Shown one piece after another: positions 1 through 7,469 of a DNA stretch of 64,000 nucleotides. The DNA comes from M0108 sp044228695. GTDB taxonomy: Bacteria > Pseudomonadota > Gammaproteobacteria > Chromatiales > Chromatiaceae. Position 1 is the stretch's first letter. Each line of letters starts with the position of its first letter. A model generated the notes under the pieces. It saw only the letters and a list, made by a program, of their open reading frames with translations. It searched no databases and was not told the origin of the DNA. The stretch covers positions 1 to 64,000 of the forward strand of contig JBGAUK010000006.1 of the NCBI GenBank assembly GCA_044228695.1, read 5' to 3'. Both the position numbers and the translations under genes were made by a program.

Positions 1-297
1 GGCATCGATGGCCGCGACCAGGGCGCCCGTGGGCGCGCCACCGCCGTTGGGGCTCAGGCAATTCCAGTAAAAGGTATGATTCCAGACCTGAGCGGCATTG
101 TTGAAGACGCCGCCGGAGGACTTCATGATGATGTCTTCCAGGCTCATGGCCTCGAACTCGGTGCCCGGGATCAGGTTGTTGAGGTTGGTGACATAGGTCT
201 GGTGATGCTTGCCGTAGTGGTACTCCATCGTCTCCTGGGAGAGGGTGGGCGCCAGGGCATCCATGGCGTAGGGCAGGGCGGGGAGTTCGTGGGTCAT
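1..297 (-). CDS. sodB: Superoxide dismutase [Fe], N-terminal 99 residues (runs off the window)
   Basis: Converts superoxide to peroxide and oxygen in the cytoplasm. Translating the minus strand from the ATG at 297 gives MTHELPALPYAMDALAP, the standard start of the Fe/Mn SOD family. His27 (in YHYGKHH) and His74 (in WNHTFYW) are the first two metal ligands. The AAQVWNHTFYW stretch is the iron-type form. The C-terminal half with the remaining ligands lies beyond base 1. It is divergent from the oxygenase gene that begins at 669. Confidence 0.95.
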   Translation of the reverse strand, partial: MTHELPALPYAMDALAPTLSQETMEYHYGKHHQTYVTNLNNLIPGTEFEAMSLEDIIMKSSGGVFNNAAQVWNHTFYWNCLSPNGGGAPTGALVAAIDA

Positions 298-668
298 GGG
301 CGTATTCCTCAAGTCACGGGTTTAGATTAGAAAGGCTGGTTACCGGGCCCAAGATAGGTCCCACCGGGACAAAGCTCAAGCTCCAGCTTGGAATTCCCCC
401 TGGATTCTGAAGCCAGGTCCCAGTGAGACCGGCATTTCCCGATTGGCGCGAATCGGTCCACAGCTTGCTATTCCATCGGTCAGACGCATAATTGGAACCC
501 GGATCTGGGCCTAAATTTGATGAAGTTCCAGGGACCCAGATCCAGCGCGCTCCCGGGTGTCAGCCCCAGCGCTCATCCCAGGGCCAGCCGTCTGGTGGAC
601 CGCTCGACTGTCATTCCTTCGCCCACCCTCCACCCAAGACTGACAACCCCCATCACCCTGACACCCCC
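298..668. promoter_or_regulatory. Divergent intergenic region with an inverted repeat at 439-456
   Basis: About 370 bases separate sodB (minus) from the oxygenase gene (plus), so both promoters should lie here. The only clear structure is a perfect 6-base inverted repeat, CCGATT-N6-AATCGG, at 439-456, which could be an operator. An open frame runs on the plus strand from 492 into the oxygenase, but its first 59 codons have no recognisable protein character. I could not assign -35/-10 boxes with confidence. Confidence 0.3.
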
Positions 669-3056
669 ATGACCGACTACCCCCAAGCCTTCGCCGCCGC
701 CCTGGCCAGCGTCCAACGCCCCGGCGGCTTCCATGTTGCCGGGTCCTTCGACATCCACCCGCCGCGTCTGGAGGTCGCGGGGGTCGGGCCCATCGCCCTG
801 CCCTTGCTGCCCGCTCAGGCCGAGGCCCTGGTGGCCGGAGCCGAGCCGGCGCCCTATGGTCGAGGCAGCGACACCCTGGTGGACACCAGCGTCCGTCGCA
901 CCTGGCAGGTGGATGCCGCCAAGGTAAAACTGACGGGCCGGAAGTGGGCGGAGGACCTGGCGAGTGTGGTCGAGCGGGTGCGGGTGGGGCTGGCGGTGGC
1001 GGGGGCCATCGAGGCCCAGCTCTACAAGCTGCTGATCTATGACACCGGCAGCTTTTTCGTCTCCCATCGCGACACCGAAAAGGCCCCGGGCATGTTCGCC
1101 ACCCTGGTGGTGGTCCTGCCTTGCGACTACAGCGGCGGCGAGCTGATCATCCGCCACCGGGGTGAGGAAGCGCGGGTCGATCTGCACCGGGACGAGCCCT
1201 CCGAGGCGGCCTTCGCCGCCTTCTATGCCGATTGCCTCCACGAGGTGCTGCCCATCGCCTCCGGTTACCGGCTGGCGCTGATCTACAACCTGATCCGCGT
1301 CGGCGAGGGCCCCTTGCCCCAAGCACCGGATTATGGCGACCAGCAAACCCAGCTCACCCGCCTGCTGGCTGACTGGGACCGCTCCGGGTCACTGCCCGAC
1401 AAGCTGATCTATCCCCTGGAACACGCCTACACCGAGGCCGAGATCGGCTTTGCGGCCCTCAAGGGCCAGGATGCGGCGGCGGCCCAGGTGCTGATCCCGG
1501 CGGCGGCCGCGGCCAACTGCGATCTCTACCTGGCTCTGCTCAGCGTCAACGAGACCGGCTGGGCCGAATACAGCGGTGGCGGCCACTGGCGCGATCCGGA
1601 GTTCGAGATCGGGGAGGTCAGTTACAGCGCCTGGACCCTTCATGACTGGCGCCTGGCGGACGGCAGCCTGTCCGAGATGGCGGCACTGCCTTTCACCGAG
1701 GAGGAGCTCTCGCCCGCCGAGGCCCTGGCAGACCTGGAGGCTGCCGAGGTCGAATTCTCCGAGGCCACGGGCAACGCGGGGGCCTCCTTCGAGCGTTTCT
1801 ATCAGCGTGCCGCCTTCATCCTCTGGCCGGTGACCCGGCGCGGCGCCGTCCTGGCCGCCGGCGGGCTGAGGGTCAGCATCCCTGCACTGGGCGACCTGGT
1901 CCAGCGCTGGGAGGCGGCCGGCGCCTACGCCGGTGACGCCGGTTGGCGGGAGGCCCAGCGCCTGGCCAGCGCCATCCGCGCCCAGTGGCCCCAGGACTCC
2001 TGGCGGACCAGGCACGCCAGCGGCGGTGGGGAGTCGGCGAGTCTGCTCGACGCCCTGCTGCGGATGGGTGATGTGGAGGGCGCCGTCGAGTTCACCACCG
2101 AACGCGTGGCGGGAGGCGCCTATGGGGAAGGGGACAACCCGGCCCTGGTCGCCCTCTTCCGCCGCCTCGCGCCCGAGCCCGCGGCCGGGCTGATCTGCCA
2201 GATCATCGGCGCCCATGCCGTCCGGCGACCAGGGGCCTGCGCCAATCTGCTCGCCCGCTGCGCGGCGGAGTCTAGGCCGGAAGTCGGCGTTCAGCCCCCG
2301 CCGGCGGCAGGGGGGGGGGCGGTAGCGCAAGCCGCTGATTCGCTGGCTCCCTCCCCCCTGGTGGGGGAGGGATGGGGAGAGGGGGCTGATCGACCATCGC
2401 CGGAATTGCTCCAGCAGTTACAGGCCCCGGCCAGGCTGTTGTTGCAGGCTTTGCCCGATGGTCGCCCCGCCGCCCCTCCGGTCACGCCCTCTGACTACCA
2501 TTACCCGAATCGACCGGAACCGCTGACGCCCCCCCAGCTTGCCGAGCTGATCACCGTCCTGGGGGTCATCGACGCCGACCTGGCCGATCAGGCGGTGGCA
2601 CGCTTCCTGGCCCAGCCGGCCCTGTATGACCTGGACCGCCTGCTGGTGCCGGCGGCCGTGCTGCTCAACGCTACCCGCGGGGAGACTGAATCCGCCGCGG
2701 TCAAGGTCTTGCGTGAGTCGGCCCTGGCGCACCTGGAGGCGCGCATTGCCTTGCCCCTGGAACCGCCGCCGGACTGGATGCGCACCGGGGCCATCGCCTG
2801 TCAGTGCGCCCACTGCCGCGCCTTGAGCCGCTTCCTGGCAGCCCCGGACGAGCCGGTCTGGCAGTTCAAGGCCAATGAGGGTGACCGCCAGCATGTCGCC
2901 CATTCCATCCAGCGCGCCCAGTGCGACCTGGACCTGGCGACCAACAAGCGCGGCCGGCCCTACACCCTCGTCTGCACCAAAAACCAGGCCAGCTATCAGC
3001 GCCGGGTCCGCCAGCGCGAGCAGGACCTCGGCAAGCGCGAGCAACTGGCACGCTAG
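669..3056 (+). CDS. 2-oxoglutarate/Fe(II)-dependent oxygenase with a large uncharacterised C-terminal region
   Basis: The N-terminal ~210 residues are a prolyl-4-hydroxylase-like double-stranded beta-helix domain. The iron ligands are His133 and Asp135 (SHRDTEK) and His191 (CLHEVLPI), and Arg201 (GYRLALIYNL) would bind 2-oxoglutarate. Expected chemistry is Fe(II)/2OG hydroxylation of a protein or small molecule; the substrate is unknown. The remaining ~580 residues are unrecognised and end in a Cys-containing segment (CQCAHCRAL) that could bind metal. At 795 aa it is far longer than a stand-alone P4H domain. ATG 669 was chosen because MTDYPQAF starts the conserved part. Residues ~544-576 come from an inserted palindromic repeat. 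Confidence 0.8.
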   Translation: MTDYPQAFAAALASVQRPGGFHVAGSFDIHPPRLEVAGVGPIALPLLPAQAEALVAGAEPAPYGRGSDTLVDTSVRRTWQVDAAKVKLTGRKWAEDLASVVERVRVGLAVAGAIEAQLYKLLIYDTGSFFVSHRDTEKAPGMFATLVVVLPCDYSGGELIIRHRGEEARVDLHRDEPSEAAFAAFYADCLHEVLPIASGYRLALIYNLIRVGEGPLPQAPDYGDQQTQLTRLLADWDRSGSLPDKLIYPLEHAYTEAEIGFAALKGQDAAAAQVLIPAAAAANCDLYLALLSVNETGWAEYSGGGHWRDPEFEIGEVSYSAWTLHDWRLADGSLSEMAALPFTEEELSPAEALADLEAAEVEFSEATGNAGASFERFYQRAAFILWPVTRRGAVLAAGGLRVSIPALGDLVQRWEAAGAYAGDAGWREAQRLASAIRAQWPQDSWRTRHASGGGESASLLDALLRMGDVEGAVEFTTERVAGGAYGEGDNPALVALFRRLAPEPAAGLICQIIGAHAVRRPGACANLLARCAAESRPEVGVQPPPAAGGGAVAQAADSLAPSPLVGEGWGEGADRPSPELLQQLQAPARLLLQALPDGRPAAPPVTPSDYHYPNRPEPLTPPQLAELITVLGVIDADLADQAVARFLAQPALYDLDRLLVPAAVLLNATRGETESAAVKVLRESALAHLEARIALPLEPPPDWMRTGAIACQCAHCRALSRFLAAPDEPVWQFKANEGDRQHVAHSIQRAQCDLDLATNKRGRPYTLVCTKNQASYQRRVRQREQDLGKREQLAR
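2297..2395 (+). repeat. REP-like G/C palindromic repeat inserted in-frame in the oxygenase gene
   Basis: A stretch with runs of G and C forms a stem (CTCCCTCCCCCC ... TGGGGGAGGG) and is read as low-complexity protein (SLAPSPLVGEGWGEG). About 60 bases match, in reverse orientation, the repeat at 13078-13142. This type of element is widespread in GC-rich proteobacteria. The reading frame stays open through it. Confidence 0.7.
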
Positions 3057-3076
3057 CCCTGCCGCCAAGCAGAGGA

Positions 3077-3176
3077 GGGTCGGGTGACGGCTGGCGGGGG
3101 TGTCGACCGCAGGGATGCGGTCGTCAAGCCTCCAGGGACGGATTCACGGCGTCCCCCGCCAGGCGCCACCCGACCC
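3077..3176. repeat. Intergenic composite palindrome (long inverted repeat enclosing a hairpin)
   Basis: The 24-base arm at 3077-3100 pairs with 3153-3176 at 22 of 24 positions. Inside it, 3105-3111 and 3116-3122 form a perfect 7-bp stem (GACCGCA/TGCGGTC) with a GGGA loop. It fills the gap between the oxygenase stop and the asnO ribosome-binding site. It could be a small palindromic mobile element, an mRNA stabiliser or an attenuating structure. No T-tract follows, so it is not an ordinary intrinsic terminator. Confidence 0.6.
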
Positions 3177-3228
3177 GGAAGCCGACATTTGCCCATTGAG
3201 GCGTTTTTTAACCGGGAGGCGGTGATCC

Positions 3229-5019
3229 ATGTGCGGCATTTGCGGTGAGTTGCGCTTCGACGGCGCCCCGGCGGACCTGGGGGCGGTTAATCGCATGATG
3301 GACCAGATCCGGCGCCGTGGGCCGGATCATGGCGGGAGCTGGAGCGACGGTGGCCTGGGCTTCGGCCATCGCCGCCTGGCCATCATCGACCTCTCCATCC
3401 GTTCCAATCAGCCCATGGTGGACCCGGAACTGGGCCTGGCCCTGGTGTTCAACGGGGCCATCTACAACTATCGCGAGTTGCGCCAGGAACTGACGGCCCT
3501 GGGCTACCGCTTCTTTTCGGACGGCGACACCGAGGTCATCCTCAAGGCCTGGCATGCCTGGGGCGAGGGCTGCGTCGAGCGCCTGCACGGCATGTTTGCC
3601 TTCGCCCTCTGGGACCTGGGGCGACGTGTCCTCTTTCTTGCCCGCGACCGCTTTGGCGTCAAGCCCCTCTACTGGACCCGCGATGCCCGCCGGTTCCGGT
3701 TTGCCTCCAGCAGCCAAGCCCTGCTGGCGGCGGGTGGGGTGGACACCGCCATCGATCCCATCGCCCTGCATCACCTCTTCACCCTCCATGCCGTGGTGCC
3801 GGCGCCACGCACCATCCTGACCGGCATCCGCAAGCTGGCCCCGGCCCACTGGCTGCGCCTCGACGCCGACGGCACCACCACCGAGCGCTCTTACTGGAGC
3901 CTTGCGGGCATCCGACCGGACCCCGTCCCTAGCGCTGGCGACTGGGTGGCGGCCATTGGCGCCGCCCTGCGCCAGGCCGTGCGCCGTCGCGAGGAGGTGG
4001 CCGACGTGCCGGTGGGGGTGCTGCTCTCCGGCGGCCTGGATTCGAGCCTGCTGGTGGCCCTGCTGGCGGAGCTGGGGACGGCGGAGATTCGCACCTTCTC
4101 GGTGGGTTTCGAGGACACCCCGGAGGAGGCCGGCAGCGAGTTCGAGTACTCGGACCCGGTGGTGGCGCGCTACGCCACCCGGCACCACAAATTCCATGTC
4201 CCCAACGCCGAGGTCCTGCGCCGCCTGCCAGAGGCGGTGGATGCCATGACCGAGCCCATGTTCGGCCAGGACGCCGTCGCCTTCTATCTGTTGGGCGAGC
4301 AGGTGTCACGGGAGATCAAGGTCGTCCAGTCCGGCCAGGGGGCGGACGAGGTCTTCGGTGGCTATTTCTGGTATCCGCGCCTGGCCGGGGCGGACCGGGG
4401 CGCCTGGCTGGAGACTTTCCGCCGGCACTACTTCGACCGGGATCACGCCGAGTTCCTGCGTCTGGCGGCCCCGGCCTTCGCCGGACCGGACCACACCGGC
4501 CTCCTCGTCGCCGATCTCCTGGACCAGACGGGCGCCGAGGAGTTAGTGGACGCCGTCCTGCGCCTGGATGTCACCACCCTCATCGTCGATGATCCCGTCA
4601 AGCGCGTGGACAACATGACCATGGCCTGGGGCCTGGAGGCGCGGGTCCCCTTCCTTGATCACGAGCTCGTCGAGCTGGCGACCCGCTGCCCCGCCGAGAT
4701 CAGGCTGCGCGAAGGCGGCAAGTTCCCCCTCAAGGCCCTGGCCCGGGGTCTGCTGCCGGATGCCATCATCGACCGGCCCAAGGGCTACTTCCCCATGCCC
4801 GCCCTCAAGTTCGTGCGGGGCGACTTTCTCGCCATGATGCGGGACCTGGTCAACTCCCGCGCCTGCCGTGAACGGGGCATCTACCAAAGGGCCTATGTGG
4901 ACCAGCTCCTCGCCGCTCCGGACATGCATCACACTCGTATCCGCGGCAATAAGTTATGGCATCTGGCTTTGCTGGAACTCTGGCTCCAGCGCCATCTGGA
5001 TGGGGGCAACCAGGGCTGA
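3229..5019 (+). CDS. asnO: N-acetylglutaminylglutamine amidotransferase-type asparagine synthetase
   Basis: Class-II glutamine amidotransferase fused to an asparagine-synthetase ATP-pyrophosphatase domain (596 aa). Cys2 (MCGICGE) is the glutaminase nucleophile and SGGLDSS (267-273) is the PP-loop. The segments KVVQSGQGADEVFGGY and DDPVKRVDNMTMAWGLEAR are typical of the AsnO subfamily, which amidates the osmolyte precursor N-acetylglutaminylglutamine. The start is supported by GGGAGG just upstream. The usual partner, the ATP-grasp/GNAT dipeptide synthetase, is not adjacent: the oxygenase lies upstream and a GT2 gene downstream. The exact substrate is therefore inferred from subfamily resemblance only. 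Confidence 0.8.
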   Translation: MCGICGELRFDGAPADLGAVNRMMDQIRRRGPDHGGSWSDGGLGFGHRRLAIIDLSIRSNQPMVDPELGLALVFNGAIYNYRELRQELTALGYRFFSDGDTEVILKAWHAWGEGCVERLHGMFAFALWDLGRRVLFLARDRFGVKPLYWTRDARRFRFASSSQALLAAGGVDTAIDPIALHHLFTLHAVVPAPRTILTGIRKLAPAHWLRLDADGTTTERSYWSLAGIRPDPVPSAGDWVAAIGAALRQAVRRREEVADVPVGVLLSGGLDSSLLVALLAELGTAEIRTFSVGFEDTPEEAGSEFEYSDPVVARYATRHHKFHVPNAEVLRRLPEAVDAMTEPMFGQDAVAFYLLGEQVSREIKVVQSGQGADEVFGGYFWYPRLAGADRGAWLETFRRHYFDRDHAEFLRLAAPAFAGPDHTGLLVADLLDQTGAEELVDAVLRLDVTTLIVDDPVKRVDNMTMAWGLEARVPFLDHELVELATRCPAEIRLREGGKFPLKALARGLLPDAIIDRPKGYFPMPALKFVRGDFLAMMRDLVNSRACRERGIYQRAYVDQLLAAPDMHHTRIRGNKLWHLALLELWLQRHLDGGNQG

Positions 5020-5034
5020 ACCGAAGATGAACGG

Positions 5035-6084
5035 ATGTTGTTATATAAGTTTTTGCTGAAGTTGGTTTCCATTGGGGGTGTTATCAGCCATACTTATTAC
5101 CAAAGACGTCTGCCCCATCATCCTGCCTGGATTCCCCCCATGATTACTAATCGGTTGAGTGCCGTTAGGCTCAACAGTGATCGCCAGCAACCGCGCACTG
5201 GGCATCGGTTGCCTGGGTCCTCTGGGCGTTCACACCAGAACCACGGCGTGACAGCGCCGCCTATTCGGATTACCGTCGTGACCGCGACCAAGAACTCCGT
5301 GGACACCTTGTCTGAGTGCCTGGCCTCCGTGTACCGGCAGTCATACGTTCATCGCGAGCACATCATCATCGATGGGGGCAGCACGGATGGGACCCTGGCG
5401 GAGCTGGAGGCGAGCCGCGCCCACCTGGATCTGGTGATCAGCGAGCCCGACCAGGGCATTTACGATGCCCTCAACAAGGGCCTGGCGCGGGCAACCGGCG
5501 ATGTGATCGGCTTTCTGAACAGCGACGATCTCTATGCCGATCCCCATGTTCTTCGGCGCGTCGCCGCCGCCTTTGCCGATCCCAACGTCGAGGCCGTTTA
5601 CGGCGATCTCATCTATGTGAAGCGGCGGGATCCGGGTCAGGTGATCCGCTACTGGCGGTCTTGCCCCTATTCGTTACCCTTGCTGCGCATGGGCTGGATG
5701 CCACCCCACCCCACCCTTTATCTGCGCCACGAGGTCTTTGACCGCATCGGGGGCTTCGACCGGGCCTACCAGATCGCGGCCGATTATGACCTCATGCTGC
5801 GGCTGCTAAGACAGCTCAAGGGCAAGGTCGTCTACCTGCCCAATGTCATGGTCCACATGCGGTTGGGCGGCGTCAGTAACCGCTCGCTATTCAGCATCCT
5901 GCGTAAGTCCTGGGAGGATTACCGGGCGCTGCGGGCGAATCGGGTGGGCGGGCTGGTGACCTTGGCTATCAAGAATTTTTCCAAGATCCCACAGTTCTTC
6001 CGCAAGCCCGCCGTGGGGTTACAGGTGGCCTATCCCTCCCATCCCGCCCTGGCGGGCCAGTCCCACGCCAAATACCACTGGTAG
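5035..6084 (+). CDS. Family 2 glycosyltransferase
   Basis: GT-A fold sugar transferase of surface-polysaccharide type. Recognisable homology begins at TVVTATKNS (about residue 80), followed by DGGSTDGT and FLNSDDLY (the DXD-like metal/nucleotide site), with GGFDRAYQIAADYDLML in the acceptor half. The first ~70 codons have no family character. A GTG at 5248 (VTAPPIRITVV) or an ATG at 5140 may be the true start. It lies 15 bases after asnO in the same direction and converges on the TPR gene. Donor and acceptor are unknown. Confidence 0.85.
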   Translation: MLLYKFLLKLVSIGGVISHTYYQRRLPHHPAWIPPMITNRLSAVRLNSDRQQPRTGHRLPGSSGRSHQNHGVTAPPIRITVVTATKNSVDTLSECLASVYRQSYVHREHIIIDGGSTDGTLAELEASRAHLDLVISEPDQGIYDALNKGLARATGDVIGFLNSDDLYADPHVLRRVAAAFADPNVEAVYGDLIYVKRRDPGQVIRYWRSCPYSLPLLRMGWMPPHPTLYLRHEVFDRIGGFDRAYQIAADYDLMLRLLRQLKGKVVYLPNVMVHMRLGGVSNRSLFSILRKSWEDYRALRANRVGGLVTLAIKNFSKIPQFFRKPAVGLQVAYPSHPALAGQSHAKYHW

Positions 6085-6135
6085 TCCAACCGGCCAGACC
6101 TCGCCGCGGTCGCAAGGGCCCGGCGAGCGGGCCGC

Positions 6136-7461
6136 TTACCGATGAATGGCCCCGGGTTTGGGGCCCTGCTCCTCCCATCTCGCCGCCTCGATCCGTGCCC
6201 GGGCCTGGGGTGACAGGCCGTCAATGCGCTGGAGCGACAGCTCATCGAACCATAGCTCGCCATCGGTCGAGGTTTCCGCTGTCGGTCCCGCGGCCGAGAC
6301 CAGCCGGAGTTCCTGATAGACGCAGGACTCGGGTACCTCGATCTGAAAGCGGAAGGAGTTCCAGGTCTCGGCGCTGAAGATGCGCTCGCTCTCCCCGAGC
6401 AGGGTTTGGTCCGGGACGCGGCAACGCGCTACCCAGCGAAAACCCTCGTCGGTCATCAACTCCAGGCCCCGGTAAGCCCCCGCCACCTCGTAGGTCCCTG
6501 GGCTCAGTAACAAGGGCTGAGACAGATGTTCAAAGGGGGTGCGCATCAGCCGGAAGCGCACCCGCAGCGCCTGCCGGTTATCCCCCTCGAAGGCCGCGCG
6601 GCCGATCTCCACGCGATCACTCTTGGCGATCTGCCAGTCAAAACCCAGCCCCGTCAGGGGCACCTCGAAACCGCCATTGAAGAGGTAGCCAAGCTGTTGC
6701 CGTTGGGCGGCATTCAGGCTGTTCACCCAGGCCAGATAGGCATCCTGATAGAGCCCCTCGCGCAGCAGTCGCTGGAGATAATGCTGACGTTCGGCCAGGG
6801 TCAAGGGGAAATCGACCGATTCGCGCCGCAGTTGGTAGAGCAGCCGCAGCGTCTCTACCTCCTTACCGCGCGTCGCCGTGTCCGCGAAGAAATCCAACCA
6901 CCAGGCGGGTGGGTTGCGGGTGATCGCCTGAAAGGCCTCGCCCATCCCCGGGTCCTTCAGCAGGGCGCGGAAGGTCTCGAAGAGGCCGGGCGCCAAGCCA
7001 GGATTGGCCTGGATGGCCCGCGACCAGTGATGAAAGGCCAGGTCGCCCCGCCCCCGCTCCAGCCAATAGCGGCCCAAGTCCCTCTGGGTCTGGGGGTTCA
7101 CGGGGCGCAAGGCATCCACCTGCTGGATCAGCAGGTCCGCCCGCTGGCTGTCCTCCCGGGCCAAGGCCACCCCCGCGAGCACCTGCAGGGGGGCGGGATC
7201 GGTCGGATTGGCAAGATAAGCCTCTTGGAGCAGGACCTCGGCCCGCCCGACATCCTCCCGGAGCAGGCTGACACCCAGGCGATACAGGGCCTCGGACTGG
7301 CCGGGATACCAGTCGAGCGCCCGTCGTGCAGCCGCCTCGCCCCGACTGTCCAGCGCCGCGACCTGGATGCTCGCGACCCCCAAGGCCGTGATCCGCCAGG
7401 CCAGGAAGGCCAGCACCCCCAGCAGCAGGGCTTGGCGCAAGGGCAGAAATCCGGGGGTCAT
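6136..7461 (-). CDS. TPR-repeat exopolysaccharide-associated membrane protein
   Basis: The N-terminal hydrophobic segment (about residues 8-25) is a membrane anchor or signal. Tetratricopeptide-like helices follow over roughly residues 35-200, including AEVLLQEAYLANPTDPAPLQ and ALYRLGVSLLREDVG. The C-terminal ~150 residues look like a beta-rich, carbohydrate-binding-type module. It starts 8 bases after the wzc stop and is the third gene of the wza-wzc operon. It probably sits in the periplasm as a scaffold of the export or polymerisation machinery. It has no catalytic motif that I can see. Confidence 0.7.
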   Translation of the reverse strand: MTPGFLPLRQALLLGVLAFLAWRITALGVASIQVAALDSRGEAAARRALDWYPGQSEALYRLGVSLLREDVGRAEVLLQEAYLANPTDPAPLQVLAGVALAREDSQRADLLIQQVDALRPVNPQTQRDLGRYWLERGRGDLAFHHWSRAIQANPGLAPGLFETFRALLKDPGMGEAFQAITRNPPAWWLDFFADTATRGKEVETLRLLYQLRRESVDFPLTLAERQHYLQRLLREGLYQDAYLAWVNSLNAAQRQQLGYLFNGGFEVPLTGLGFDWQIAKSDRVEIGRAAFEGDNRQALRVRFRLMRTPFEHLSQPLLLSPGTYEVAGAYRGLELMTDEGFRWVARCRVPDQTLLGESERIFSAETWNSFRFQIEVPESCVYQELRLVSAAGPTAETSTDGELWFDELSLQRIDGLSPQARARIEAARWEEQGPKPGAIHR

Positions 7462-7469
7462 GGTGCTGG

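Noticed and set aside
2318..2331. GGCGGTAGCG, resembling the RfaH ops element
   Set aside because: It lies inside a coding region within the palindromic repeat, lacks the 3' part of the ops consensus and is not upstream of a polysaccharide operon.
6107..6130. GGCCC...GGGCC hairpin between convergent genes
   Set aside because: No T-tract on either strand and a bulged stem; not enough for a terminator call.
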